Assembly: GCA_023404095.1 (NCBI GenBank)
Contig: JAEYDD010000067.1
Coordinates: forward strand, 62,001 to 126,000
Origin: Pseudomonadota bacterium
GTDB lineage: Bacteria > Pseudomonadota > Alphaproteobacteria > Rhizobiales > Rhizobiaceae
Reading direction: 5' to 3'
DNA: 64,000 nucleotides
Part shown: positions 10,156 to 19,207 of the stretch, one piece after another
Layout of the letters: each line of letters begins with the position of its first letter
Position numbering within the stretch: position 1 is the stretch's first letter
The notes under the pieces: model-generated
Database searches by the model: none
What the model was told of the DNA's origin: nothing
The model's input: only the letters and a program-made list of their open reading frames with translations
Position numbers and translations under genes: made by a program

Positions 10156-10716
10156 TCATTCGAGCGTGCTCTGGTCGATCGACTCGCATGCGGCATTGGC
10201 GAGGAAGGCGCGCGCGGCCTCGTCCATCGTTGCGGTCGGCACGAAGGTGCGCAGCACCGCATAGCCGTCCTCGTCCGGCATCTCCACCAGTATCGACTGG
10301 GACAGCGCCTGCGGCAGCGCCTTGCGGATGGCGTTCAGCTGGACCGCCGTCGCCACCACCACGTCGAGCGCGCCTGCGACGGCGGTGCGGTCGTTCATGC
10401 TGAAGACCTCGTTGGAGGCGCTGTCGAAAAGTCCGATCGACCAGAACGGCACGCCCGGCGGCGCATAGAGGCGAACCGGGTTTTCGGCGACCGAAAGCGC
10501 GCACACAGCCAGCCGCATCTCGGGATCGTCGTTGATGAGGCCGCCGCCGGCGGTCGTTTCGTTCGGCAGAGCGTAGAAGCGCAGCGGTTCACCGAGATCG
10601 GAGATGCGCGTATAGGCGTCGTTGCCGGTGAAATAGGGCACCGCAAGGATGATCAGGATATGAAGGGCGGCGGCTCCAAGCAGCCCGATCAGGGTGGCAA
10701 ACAGGATGCTACGCAT
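10156..10716 (-). CDS. DUF1254 domain-containing membrane-anchored protein
   Basis: 186 residues. One N-terminal membrane helix (MRSILFATLIGLLGAAALHI) is followed by a DUF1254-type domain (RFYALPNETTAGGGLINDDP, with APPGVPFWSIGLFD). It overlaps the upstream DUF1214 gene by 8 bp, so the two are one operon. In many bacteria DUF1254 and DUF1214 form a single longer protein; here they are separate, each with its own membrane anchor, and probably work together in the periplasm. The reaction, if any, is unknown. Confidence 0.82.
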   Translation of the reverse strand: MRSILFATLIGLLGAAALHILIILAVPYFTGNDAYTRISDLGEPLRFYALPNETTAGGGLINDDPEMRLAVCALSVAENPVRLYAPPGVPFWSIGLFDSASNEVFSMNDRTAVAGALDVVVATAVQLNAIRKALPQALSQSILVEMPDEDGYAVLRTFVPTATMDEAARAFLANAACESIDQSTLE

Positions 10717-11296
10717 TGGCGCAGCCCGTGCGGTTGATCGCCGGCATCGACAGGTCGATCACGCCCGAACTGCCTGCCGTCGGCGTATCGAGCAGCGTCA
10801 GCACCAGGCGAAACGGCTGGCCGGGCGGCACTGCCAGCCAGTTGCCGGGCTGCGCGTCGGCTGCGACGTGTACGGCAATGCTGTTGTCGGGCTGGCGCAG
10901 CACCGTCCAGGAATTAAGTCCGCCGGTAATGTCGCGGCCAACGGGCACCGGCCGGCCGTCGGGGGTTATCGCGTGCAGCGTCCAGAACCGCGCCTGCGGC
11001 GTCAGGCCCACGATGTCGTAGGAGCAGCCGCCTGAAAGCGGCTGGCCGGAGCTATCATTGGTTGCGCGGAAGACCAGCCCCTCAGCACTGCCGAACAGCA
11101 GCGCTCCGTCGCGCGCGCGGTGCGCCTTGGCATACGGGTCGGCCCGGCTCGTCTGCGCCATTGGAAAGGCGTTCCACGGGCCGAGCGCGATCGACCCGAA
11201 GCCGATCGTCGCCTTCAGCGCCCAGACGGCCGAGAAGGTTCCAAGCCCGAAGGTGATGGCAAGTGCCAGGGCGACGAGAAGGGGAATACGAAACAA
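10709..11296 (-). CDS. DUF1214 domain-containing membrane-anchored protein
   Basis: 195 residues with a hydrophobic N-terminus (MFRIPLLVALALAITFGLGT) acting as signal anchor, then a DUF1214 domain. Recognisable stretches are RARDGALLFGSAEGLVFRA, RFWTLHAITPDGRPVPV and AVPPGQPFRLVLTLLDTP. First gene of a two-gene operon with the DUF1254 partner downstream. Probable periplasmic domain of unknown function. Confidence 0.84.
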   Translation of the reverse strand: MFRIPLLVALALAITFGLGTFSAVWALKATIGFGSIALGPWNAFPMAQTSRADPYAKAHRARDGALLFGSAEGLVFRATNDSSGQPLSGGCSYDIVGLTPQARFWTLHAITPDGRPVPVGRDITGGLNSWTVLRQPDNSIAVHVAADAQPGNWLAVPPGQPFRLVLTLLDTPTAGSSGVIDLSMPAINRTGCANA

Positions 11297-11502
11297 TGCG
11301 GCCTACCGGTTGGATGCGCGACGAAAGATCGCCGCCGCCGCGAAGCGCGCTCCCGGTGATGGCATCTGCGCGAAACAATGCATGATTCCGCTTGTGAAAT
11401 CGATGACAAACGCGCGCACACGGCATCGCTCCCGCAGTCCTTGCAACGGTGCATGGGACAGAGCCCCTCATCCGCGTTCCCACCAGCACCTTCGACGCCA
11501 CT

Positions 11503-11549
11503 CCTCATCCGCCCTGCGTTGTACCGTCTCCCTGCAGGCGGGGAGACGG
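11503..11549. repeat. Rhizobial intergenic palindromic repeat, copy 1
   Basis: Sequence of the type catccgcc...gcaggcgggga. Its 3' part is a hairpin with a 9-bp stem (11524-11532 with 11541-11549). It aligns by eye with a second element at 53446-53490 and in its hairpin with one at 17935-17981. The gap 11297-11701 otherwise shows no gene; a partial extra copy of the 5' part may sit at about 11466-11492. Confidence 0.6.
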
Positions 11550-11701
11550 ACGGACGACTGCGGCGTCACGCTCCTTGCACCACCCCGGACGGCGTGAGCT
11601 GTCTGCAATCCAGGCAGGTCCCCTCAGACCAGCCGGTGTAGCGTTCTGGGCCGCAGGGGGACGGCGAGGGGCGGGCACGTCGGCACAAGCCGGCCTCGCC
11701 C

Positions 11702-13876
11702 CTAGAGGGCTGCGACGCGTCCGTCGGCGGAAAGCGGCTTGGCGTTTTCCAGGTCCCTGGCGATCTGGCGCAAAAGCCGCGTCACGCCGACCGAGAGCGA
11801 GCGCGGACGCACCAGCGCCGGCAGCGCGTCGCCGGGCTGCTCGGAGGGAGGGGCGGCGGCGGTCTCGGCCGCTGCCGATCCGGGCAGGGGGTTTTCGATG
11901 CCCGGGATGGGGCGCAGCTCGATGCCTTGGTGGGCGTAGTCCATCAGCCGCTTGAAGGTCATCGCCGGCAGCGAGCCGCCGGTCATGTCGTTGGTCGAGG
12001 TGTAGTCGTCGTTGCCGAACCAGACGGCGGTCGTGTAGTTGCCGGTGAAGCCGACGAACCAGGCGTCGCGATAGGCCTGTGTGGTGCCGGTCTTGCCGCC
12101 GGTGACGATGCCGCCGTCAAGTGCTGCCTTGCGCGCGGTGCCGTTGACGGGGATGTTGACCAGCATCCGATTCATGTTGGCGTTGGCGGTTTCCGACAGA
12201 ACGCGGCGCGCCTGTGGCTCGTCGCGGCCGAAATCGTAGAGAATGTCGCCGTCATAGTTGAGGATCTGGGTGATGCCATGCCGGTGCGACTGCAGCCCGC
12301 CGGCGGGAAACACCGCATAGGCGGTCGCCTGGTCGAGTACGGTCACTTCCGAAGTGCCGAGCGGCATGGTCTTGTCGGTGCGGATCGGCGTCTCCACGCC
12401 CATGTCCTTGGCCGTCTGGGCGATAAGCTCGGTGCCGAGCAGGTCCTTGGCAAGGCGCACCGGGATCGTGTTGATCGACTTGGCGATCGCCGTCATGTAT
12501 GTGACCCGCCCGGCATAGCTGCGGCCGTAGTTCTGCGGCGACCAGCCGCGCCAGGTGATCGGCGCGTCGACGATGGTATCCTCCGGCGTCTTGCCCTTTT
12601 CCATCGCCGCTGCGTAGGTGTAGACCTTGAAGGACGAGCCCGGCTGGCGCAGCGCCTTGGTGGCGCGGTTGAACTGGCTTTCGCCGTAGTCCCGCCCGCC
12701 GACCATGGCGCGCACCGCACCGCCGTTCTCGATCATCACGAGTGCGCCCTGCTTGACGCGGAAGCTTTCGCCATACTGGCGCAGGCTCGTCTCCACCGAT
12801 TCCTCCGCCGCCGCCTGCAGCCCCATGTCGATCGTCGTGCGCACGATCAGCGAGTGCTGCGCGAAGGGGCGGGCGATCCGCTGCACCTCGTCGAAGGCCC
12901 AGTCGAGGAAGAAATCCGGTGCTGTGCGCTCCTGCCGGTCGATGACGCTCGCCGGATTGCGCCTGGCTGCGATCACCTGACCCTCCGACATCAGCCCGCC
13001 CTGCACGAGGTTGGTCAGAACCTCGTTGGCGCGCGCGCGGGCGGCGGGCAGGTTGACGTGCGGCGCGTAACGCGCCGGCGCCTTGAACAGCCCGGCCAGC
13101 ATGGCGGATTCGGCGAGATCGACGTCGGTGATGTCCTTGCCGAAATAGAACTGAGAGGCCGCCGCCACCCCGAAGGTGCCGCCGCCCATGTAGGCGCGGT
13201 CGAGATAGAGCCTGAGGATCTCTTTCTTCGACAGGTTCGCCTCCAGCCACAGCGACAGGAAGGCTTCCTTGATCTTGCGCTCGATCGTGCGCTCGTTGTT
13301 GAGGAACAGGTTCTTGGCGAGCTGCTGCGTCAGCGTCGAGCCGCCCTGCACGACGCCGCCGGCGCGCGCGTTCTCCGTCATGGCACGGGCGAGGCCCAGG
13401 AAGTCGATGCCGAAATGGTCGAAGAAGCGCCGGTCCTCGGTCGCCAGCACAGACTTGATCAGATGGTCCGGCAATTCGTCGATCGGCACGGAATCCTCGT
13501 GGATGATGCCGCGGTGGCCGATCTCGTTGCCGTAGCGGTCGAGGAAGGTTACGGCGAAGTCGCTCTGGTTGCGCCAGTTGCCCTTGGTTTCCTCGAACGC
13601 CGGCAAAGCCAGCGCCAGAAGCAGCACGAAGCCGGCCGTGCCGAGGTTCATGCCCTCGCCGGCGATCTCGAAGACGGCGCGCTTCCAGCCTTTGACGGTG
13701 AAGCGCCGGAAGAAGATCGTGATCTCCTCCCAGATCTCCGCCAGCCGGAAGCCCGCGTTCCAGATGGTCGAATCGATAAAGCTGTCGATGCGCAGCAGAA
13801 TGTGGCGTTTGCGGCGACGCTGCCGTTGCGGCGGCTCGGGGGCGTCCAAGTGGTCTTCCAAGTGGTCGTCCTGCAC
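11702..13876 (-). CDS. Class A penicillin-binding protein 1A (bifunctional peptidoglycan synthase)
   Basis: 724 residues, inner membrane with one transmembrane helix (about 79-94, TAGFVLLLALALPAFE). The GT51 glycosyltransferase domain polymerises lipid II, with Glu147 in ATEDRRFFDHFGID and the QGGSTLTQQLAKNLFL motif. The transpeptidase domain cross-links stem peptides: Ser414 and Lys417 in PGSSFK, the SxN motif S467-I-N469, and KTG at 595-597. The N-terminus has a basic cytoplasmic extension (QRQRRRKRH), and the C-terminus is Pro/Ala-rich. Length and motif order are normal for the PBP1A family. Transcribed alone, with no unusual residues. Confidence 0.95.
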   Translation of the reverse strand: MQDDHLEDHLDAPEPPQRQRRRKRHILLRIDSFIDSTIWNAGFRLAEIWEEITIFFRRFTVKGWKRAVFEIAGEGMNLGTAGFVLLLALALPAFEETKGNWRNQSDFAVTFLDRYGNEIGHRGIIHEDSVPIDELPDHLIKSVLATEDRRFFDHFGIDFLGLARAMTENARAGGVVQGGSTLTQQLAKNLFLNNERTIERKIKEAFLSLWLEANLSKKEILRLYLDRAYMGGGTFGVAAASQFYFGKDITDVDLAESAMLAGLFKAPARYAPHVNLPAARARANEVLTNLVQGGLMSEGQVIAARRNPASVIDRQERTAPDFFLDWAFDEVQRIARPFAQHSLIVRTTIDMGLQAAAEESVETSLRQYGESFRVKQGALVMIENGGAVRAMVGGRDYGESQFNRATKALRQPGSSFKVYTYAAAMEKGKTPEDTIVDAPITWRGWSPQNYGRSYAGRVTYMTAIAKSINTIPVRLAKDLLGTELIAQTAKDMGVETPIRTDKTMPLGTSEVTVLDQATAYAVFPAGGLQSHRHGITQILNYDGDILYDFGRDEPQARRVLSETANANMNRMLVNIPVNGTARKAALDGGIVTGGKTGTTQAYRDAWFVGFTGNYTTAVWFGNDDYTSTNDMTGGSLPAMTFKRLMDYAHQGIELRPIPGIENPLPGSAAAETAAAPPSEQPGDALPALVRPRSLSVGVTRLLRQIARDLENAKPLSADGRVAAL

Positions 13877-14113
13877 GGCTGTCCATCCTCATGCGCGCGA
13901 AAGGCCCCTCGCGCGATCTGTCCTTGACGATATCAGTCAATCGCCATGGATAAAACAGCATGGTTTCCGTTCCGTTGCCGTGGCTGCCACGTTAGGCGGG
14001 CAAGCGTGCAGGACGGCCACAGTCCGACGGGCGTGGCCCCGGATGAAGCCGCTGAAACGGGTCCGGCCGCGCTTTCGCTTGACCTTTGGGCCGCCCGGGT
14101 CCACTGGACAGGG

Positions 14114-14632
14114 ATGAACGTGAAGACCGAGATCAAACAGGACGTCGTGGCGGACATCGCCGGCGACGAGCTGCCGTTCTGGCGGACCAAGACGCTTGCC
14201 GAGATGTCGGACGGTGAATGGGAAAGCCTGTGCGACGGCTGCGGCCTCTGCTGTCTCAACAAGCTGGAAGACTGGGATACCGGCGAGATCGTCTGGACCT
14301 CCATCCGCTGCCAGCTGCTCGACGACCACAGCTGTCGCTGCAAGGACTATGAAAATCGCCAGGCGACCGTGCCGGACTGTATCCGGCTGACGGTCAAGTC
14401 GGTTTCCGAGATCAGCTGGCTGCCGCCGACCTGCGCCTACCGCCTGATCCGCGACGGCGAGGATCTCTACTGGTGGCATCCGCTGGTGTCCGGCGATCCC
14501 GAAACAGTCCACCAGGCCGGCATTTCCGCGCGCGGCCGCACGGTCAGCGAAGAGGGGATCGACGTGGAAGACTTTGAGGACTACCTAGTCACCTGGCCGC
14601 TCGAAGTCGGCAAGGACGGCCGGCGCGCCTGA
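14114..14632 (+). CDS. YcgN-type cysteine cluster protein (UPF0260)
   Basis: 172 residues from ATG 14114; longer in-frame starts reach 13946 but lack family features. The characteristic cysteine cluster is CDGCGLCCLNKLEDWDTGEI, with further cysteines in SIRCQLLDDHSCRCKDY, VPDCIRL and PPTCAYRL. This arrangement (CxxCxxCC and more) is typical of the UPF0260/YkgJ-like families, thought to bind zinc or an Fe-S cluster. The tail GISARGRTVSEE and YLVTWPL also match. Cytoplasmic, monocistronic, substrate unknown. Confidence 0.88.
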   Translation: MNVKTEIKQDVVADIAGDELPFWRTKTLAEMSDGEWESLCDGCGLCCLNKLEDWDTGEIVWTSIRCQLLDDHSCRCKDYENRQATVPDCIRLTVKSVSEISWLPPTCAYRLIRDGEDLYWWHPLVSGDPETVHQAGISARGRTVSEEGIDVEDFEDYLVTWPLEVGKDGRRA

Positions 14633-14810
14633 CGCATGCCCGGCAAAAGTGGGCAGCATCTTGCAACAAGCGCGGCTGCCTCTCGCTGCGTCCCGCCATC
14701 ATCACGCGAAATTCATCGCCCGATTGCGATTTGACATGTTCGCGCCCTAGAGCGGTCATCACTGCTTTCTATCTTTCTTCTGTAGGGACGAATTCCCAAG
14801 GAGAAACAGA

Positions 14811-15536
14811 ATGATGACCGACGTCACTTCCACCCCTTCGAGAAGGCTCCGCAAGGCGCTCGTCATAGCGCTGGCCTTGCCGCTCGCCGCTGCAACGGCG
14901 CTACCTTCGCTTGCGCAGGAGGGCGACATGTCGCCGATGCCGGGCGTTGCCGCGTCGGGCGATCGCGGTCCTGATCGCGCCAGGCCGGATAGAGACAGAC
15001 CGGATGGAGACAGGGCTGGGCGCGGCTATCACGGCCAGCACATGATGATGGGCGACCGCGGCGGCGATCGCGACCGTGATCGCGGGCAGCGCCGCTGGCA
15101 TCATCGTGAGTGGTCGGGCGAACGACTGGCGATGCGGCTTGCGGCGGCGGAGACGGCGGCCGGCATCAAGTCCGCGCAGCTCGACGCCTGGCGCACCTTC
15201 ACGGCGGCACTGGTCGATTTCGCAACGCCGTCGCGCCCGGGCGGCATGTCCGCCGACACCCAGCCTCCGGCGCCGCCGCCACCGGCGGGTGCAGACGCCG
15301 GCACCCCGCCACCGCCGCCGCCCGGTCCTGCCGGCGAGGCCCGCCAAGATCGCATGCGGCCCTCCGGCTTTGACATGCTCGACCGCATGATCGCGCGCGT
15401 CGAAAACCGGGCCGAGAAGGCCGAGAAGCTGAAGCAGGCCAAGCAGGCGCTGGAAGCGGTGCTCGAGCCCGGACAGAAGGAGACGATCGAGCGCATGCTC
15501 ATGCCGCACCGCGGCAAGCATCGCGGCATGCGCTGA
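14811..15536 (+). CDS. Exported Pro/Arg-rich protein with Spy/CpxP-like C-terminus
   Basis: 241 residues; ATG 14811 follows a good aaggag site. A signal peptide is clear (ALVIALALPLAAATALPSLAQ). A charged Arg/Asp/Gly stretch follows (RARPDRDRPDGDRAGRGYHG), then a helical part with a run of prolines, and a C-terminal helix (RMIARVENRAEKAEKLKQAK) ending in LEPGQKETIERML. The last part resembles periplasmic helical proteins of the Spy/LTXXQ type, which act as chaperones or metal-stress proteins; this is a weak similarity seen by eye. Confidence 0.72.
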   Translation: MMTDVTSTPSRRLRKALVIALALPLAAATALPSLAQEGDMSPMPGVAASGDRGPDRARPDRDRPDGDRAGRGYHGQHMMMGDRGGDRDRDRGQRRWHHREWSGERLAMRLAAAETAAGIKSAQLDAWRTFTAALVDFATPSRPGGMSADTQPPAPPPPAGADAGTPPPPPPGPAGEARQDRMRPSGFDMLDRMIARVENRAEKAEKLKQAKQALEAVLEPGQKETIERMLMPHRGKHRGMR

Positions 15537-15612
15537 TCGGGGCCGGAATTCGCGCCTGAACGCGCGCCGAGCTCGGCCTCTTTACAGGTTTATCTTGGCT
15601 GACTGTGTCGCC

Positions 15613-15635
15613 GGCCGCGGGCTTAGCCCGCGGCC
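15613..15635. repeat. GC-rich hairpin in the 15537-15852 intergenic region
   Basis: Perfect 10-bp stem (15613-15622 with 15626-15635) with a three-base loop, no T-run. It could halt transcription weakly or stabilise the 3' end of the preceding mRNA. Nothing else is seen in this 316-bp gap between convergent genes. Confidence 0.5.
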
Positions 15636-15852
15636 GTTGCGGTTCGTGCCGGCTTCTGCCCGCACCCGCCGTGTCTCCGCCAAAGAGCCCCGGGTGGGGT
15701 GTCCCTTCGCGAGGAGGTGGCAGGCCGCCGGAAGGGGCTGCCCCAGCAATCGCCCTCCAGCCGAAACGGCATCGCCCGACGTGAAAGAGCGTGGCAAGAA
15801 CAATGCACCGGACAACGTCCGATGAGACGGATCTCAACAGGATTGCTCCAAC

Positions 15853-16692
15853 TCAGAACTCGTCCCTGCACCGACTGCGCGGATCGTCGGACAGTCTTTC
15901 CCTGTAGATCGCGCCCTCGCGCGCCAGTCGCCGCCATGGACGCGCCTTGTTCAGCGCGATGTCGTACGCCGGGTCATGCCGGTCCAGAACGGTCCTTGCG
16001 ATGCCCGGCTCGTGCGACGGAGGGCAGCGCGCCGACCATTTGCCGTCGGGTCCGATGATCCCGGCAGGCGCCCGGTCCGGGACGGTCTGCGCCGGCGTGG
16101 CGGCGCTGATCCACAGGCAGTTCAGCCCCGCATGGGCACGCAGTGCGGTGTCGAAACGACCGGGAATGCCATAGGAGGAAAACAGGACCGCATCGACCGC
16201 GCTTCGCTCGTATTCGGCGAAGACCTCGGGAAACTGGGCTTCGATGCAGATCGCGCAGCCGATCCGGTATCCGTCGACTGCGAAGGTGATGGCGTCGGTT
16301 CCAGGTGTATACCAGCCGTCCAGCTCGCTGTTGGAGAGGTAGCGCTTGTCGTATCGGGTCACGAGCCTGCGCTGATCGGAAAACACGTAGAGGCTGTTGT
16401 GCGGCGTGGCGGGAGCGGCAAGCCGGTGCGCGCCCCCGATGACGGCGAACATCCGCAGTTCGCCGCACAGCGCGCCGATCGCGCGCAGTTCCGCCTCCTG
16501 TCGCTGCCAGTCGAAGCGCTCCCAGTCGTCCGGGCGTTCGATCTGGGCCTTGGCATAGCCGGAAAGCGCGCCCTCGCAGAAATGCACCAACCGAACGCCC
16601 GCCGCCGAAGCGGCCACCATCATGGCGCGGATGTGCTCGCCATTGGCGCCGATCTCCGGCGTCACGATCGTCTGCGCCGCTGCGATCCTCAA
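15853..16692 (-). CDS. Carbon-nitrogen hydrolase (nitrilase superfamily)
   Basis: 279 residues, cytoplasmic. The catalytic triad is visible: Glu40 in HFCEGALSGY, Lys116 in RYDKRYLSNSE and Cys149 in the family motif CAICIEAQFPE. Nitrilase-superfamily amidases cleave C-N bonds in amides, nitriles or carbamoyl compounds; the substrate cannot be read from the sequence. Length is normal. It is divergent from the glycosyltransferase gene at 16895 and has no operon partner. Confidence 0.9.
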   Translation of the reverse strand: MRIAAAQTIVTPEIGANGEHIRAMMVAASAAGVRLVHFCEGALSGYAKAQIERPDDWERFDWQRQEAELRAIGALCGELRMFAVIGGAHRLAAPATPHNSLYVFSDQRRLVTRYDKRYLSNSELDGWYTPGTDAITFAVDGYRIGCAICIEAQFPEVFAEYERSAVDAVLFSSYGIPGRFDTALRAHAGLNCLWISAATPAQTVPDRAPAGIIGPDGKWSARCPPSHEPGIARTVLDRHDPAYDIALNKARPWRRLAREGAIYRERLSDDPRSRCRDEF

Positions 16693-16894
16693 GCTTGCCT
16701 CTCCTTTCCTGCGACTCGTTCATCTGGTTCTGGTTCACGATTGTCCATGTGATCACGGCAAAGCGAAACCGCCAATCGTGGGGCACCGGGACTTGTACGA
16801 TCGGCAGCCTTCGGCCCGCCGTTGACGGCGATCGCCATTCCGCGCTAGCCCGTTGCCATGGTGATCGGCCCGAGCGGCCGCAGGGAGCAGGCGC

Positions 16895-17854
16895 ATGGGC
16901 AGGGACATCTTCAAGGCGCGGCTGAAGGACGCCGAGGTGCTGCGCGAGGCAGGGCGTTTCGACGCGGCGATCGAAATCCTGAACGCGATCGCGGCCGATC
17001 CCGAAAGCGCCGTCCTTGGCCCGCCGACGGTGCTCGGACTGCCGCGCCCGCTGCATTCGGCCTTCCTCAAGGTCGCCAAGCGGCAGGGCGACAGGCTTCG
17101 GCGCATCGGCTACCAGCATACGCTCGTGCCGCCGCCGGCCGTGCTCGCCCCCTTCGGCCGCTATTCGGCAACGGAGCGGGCGGCTCTCGCCGAAGCGGGC
17201 CGCCAGCCGGTGCCGCGCGTCCTGCACATGGTCTGGATCGGTTCGGGCGTCTTGCCGGCATCGACTGCGGCATGGGCGGAGCATGCCGCCCGGCACGGCT
17301 ACGGCTGGCGACTCTGGCGCGAGGCCGATCTTGCCCAAGAGGGCATCGACCGTCATCCCGTCTTCACAGCGATGCTCTCGATCGGCGACCTGCCCGGCGC
17401 GGTCGACGTTGCGCGCTACCTGATCCTGGAACGCTTCGGCGGAATCTATCTGGATTGCGACTGGTACCCAGCACGCTCCGGCATCGCCTTCCACGATCTC
17501 CTACCGCTGACGGGACTGACGGCGCTGGCCGAGGACATCCCGCGCGAGACCGGCGCTGGCAGCCTGCTCCTGACCAATTCCTTCATCGCCGCGCCGCCGT
17601 CGCATCCGGCCATCCGCCGCCTGCTCGAAGCCCTGCCGCAGGCAGCACAGGCCTTGCCTGGAGCGCCCGCCTGGTGGTCTACCGGCCCGCTGCTCTTTAC
17701 CGTCGTCTGCCGCGGCGGTGCCGTCACCGTCGCGGACGCGGCCATCGTCGCCGGATCCGCGCCGCGCCGCGCGCCGTTCGAGGCCGTGCTGCCGCTGTGC
17801 GATAAGGCCGAGCGCGACGACGGCGGGCTGCTCGTCGCCTGGAAGCCCTGGTAG
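16895..17854 (+). CDS. Glycosyltransferase with DxD motif (GT32-like)
   Basis: 319 residues, start supported by agggag before ATG 16895. The core is the sugar-binding DXD region: PRVLHMVWIGSG (about 108-119) and ERFGGIYLDCDWYP, where D187-C-D189 would bind the nucleotide-sugar metal ion. The N-terminal 100 residues look like a helical repeat (RLKDAEVLREAGRFDAAIEI), as in TPR-type modules. No signal or membrane helix. It likely transfers a sugar to a surface polysaccharide or lipid; donor and acceptor unknown. First gene of the glycan-related region, transcribed alone. Confidence 0.87.
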   Translation: MGRDIFKARLKDAEVLREAGRFDAAIEILNAIAADPESAVLGPPTVLGLPRPLHSAFLKVAKRQGDRLRRIGYQHTLVPPPAVLAPFGRYSATERAALAEAGRQPVPRVLHMVWIGSGVLPASTAAWAEHAARHGYGWRLWREADLAQEGIDRHPVFTAMLSIGDLPGAVDVARYLILERFGGIYLDCDWYPARSGIAFHDLLPLTGLTALAEDIPRETGAGSLLLTNSFIAAPPSHPAIRRLLEALPQAAQALPGAPAWWSTGPLLFTVVCRGGAVTVADAAIVAGSAPRRAPFEAVLPLCDKAERDDGGLLVAWKPW

Positions 17855-17934
17855 GCGCCGGGCGATCGCTTTTCGGAGTTCACGTCGCGCGGGTCGCAAC
17901 GCTTGGTCCAGAAGCCGTGGCAAAGGCTGCCGCC

Positions 17935-17981
17935 CCTCACCCTAACCCTAACCCTCTCCCCCCCCCCAGGCGGGGAGAGGG
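17935..17981. repeat. Rhizobial intergenic palindromic repeat, copy 2
   Basis: A ccctaaccctaaccc stretch runs into a hairpin with a 10-bp stem (17952-17961 with 17972-17981) in the gap between two convergent genes. The hairpin resembles those at 11503-11549 and 53446-53490. It may serve as a bidirectional mRNA end. Confidence 0.55.
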
Positions 17982-18060
17982 AACGCGTCGCGGGCTGGGA
18001 CGCGGTCCGCTTCTTTTGCCAGATGCACCGGCCTTTCGGTTTGATGTTCCCAGCTGCTGC

Positions 18061-19035
18061 TCAATCGACCAGCGCGCAGGCCTTCTCGTCGCGCAGGACG
18101 TCGATGCAGTCGGGCGAGCGGCGGAAATCGTCGTAGTAGAGCGTCCATTCGCCTTCGCCGGCAGCGCGGTAGGGGCCGAACTTGAAATACTGGTTCTCTC
18201 CGAGACCGTGATCGTTGTGGCCGATGAGGCCCGTGGCGGTAACGATCCATCTCCCGTCCGCGAAAAGCTCGATCCGGCCATCGCCCTCCGGGCCGGGGTG
18301 CGAATAGATGGCGAAGTCGATCCAGCCGCTGTCGGGGGTCGGAAGCGGATTGCCATGGGAGGTCAGAGCAAGCTTGTCGGTGCAGCTGGAGAACGCCTTG
18401 CCGTCCTCGGGCCGCCAGTTGGCGTCATGGGCGACGAGCGAGCGCATCTGGTTCACCTCCGGGCGGAGCCACACGGCGGTCTGCCCGGCGGGGCATGTGA
18501 GGGCGCCGTCCTTCTCCACCGCCGGTGTTCCCGGACGGAAATTGCCCTCGATCGTGGCAAACAGCCGGCCGTTGTCGAGGCGAAGCGCCAGAAACGGACT
18601 GAAGTCGCCCTCGGCATCCGGGCCGATCTCGCGCTTCCACTGGGCGATCAGGTAGCGATGGTCATTCTGTGGGATCGGGTCGGCGAACTTGACCGAGAAT
18701 CCGAACCAGACGCCCTTGTCGTAGGGGACACGCAGCTCGGTCTTTTCCCAGATCTCGGCCCGCTCGCTGCAACCTTCGCTGGTGGCCGTGCAGAGCGGGC
18801 GCACGCTCAGCTTCAGGGCGCCTGTTCCGACGCGCTTGACCTCGCTCTGGAAGGTGGCGGTACCGGCCAGCTGCTCGGAATTGTTGCGATAGTAGAGGCC
18901 GCCGGTGTCGGCAAAGGTCGTTCCGTCGAAGCCGTCGTAGAGCTTCGTCGAGGCGGCATCCTGCGCATGAGCGGAAGACAGCGACGTGCCGAGCACGATG
19001 AGGGCGGCGAGGGCGGAGCGGGGATAGAGGGCCAT
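18061..19035 (-). CDS. Secreted polysaccharide lyase (heparin lyase I-like fold)
   Basis: 324 residues from ATG at 19035, chosen because it starts a clear signal peptide (MALYPRSALAALIVLGTSL, cleaved near AHA-QD); upstream in-frame sequence is not protein-like. The mature part matches the Polysacc_lyase beta-jelly-roll family: FDGFDGTTFADTGGLYYRN-type opening, RAEIWEKTELRVPYDKGVW, RYLIAQWKREIG, and YFKFGPYRAAGEGEWTLYYD near the end. Such enzymes cleave uronic-acid polymers by beta-elimination in the periplasm or outside the cell. A paralogue lacking the signal peptide is at 35840-36799. Exact substrate unknown; catalytic residues not assigned. Confidence 0.82.
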   Translation of the reverse strand: MALYPRSALAALIVLGTSLSSAHAQDAASTKLYDGFDGTTFADTGGLYYRNNSEQLAGTATFQSEVKRVGTGALKLSVRPLCTATSEGCSERAEIWEKTELRVPYDKGVWFGFSVKFADPIPQNDHRYLIAQWKREIGPDAEGDFSPFLALRLDNGRLFATIEGNFRPGTPAVEKDGALTCPAGQTAVWLRPEVNQMRSLVAHDANWRPEDGKAFSSCTDKLALTSHGNPLPTPDSGWIDFAIYSHPGPEGDGRIELFADGRWIVTATGLIGHNDHGLGENQYFKFGPYRAAGEGEWTLYYDDFRRSPDCIDVLRDEKACALVD

Positions 19036-19207
19036 GGATGCTTTCTGGCTGTTGGTGCGGATAGGGCGACTGTATCTGCGCCGGCGCGGCCTTGCATTCA
19101 ATTCTGTGCGAGAGGTCCTGTGTTTTTCAAGGTGTTGAGGGGGCGGGGGAGTGCGGGCACTTTCATCTGCGTTCCGAATCCCGGCGATCTGGGCTAAGAG
19201 GCAGGAC

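Noticed and set aside
11927..13927. 666-residue plus-strand ORF opposite the penicillin-binding protein
   Set aside because: Low-complexity shadow of a gene with all PBP1A motifs intact on the other strand.
17938..17955. Telomere-like ccctaaccctaaccc run
   Set aside because: Only two to three units, leading straight into a known type of rhizobial palindrome; not a telomere or origin.
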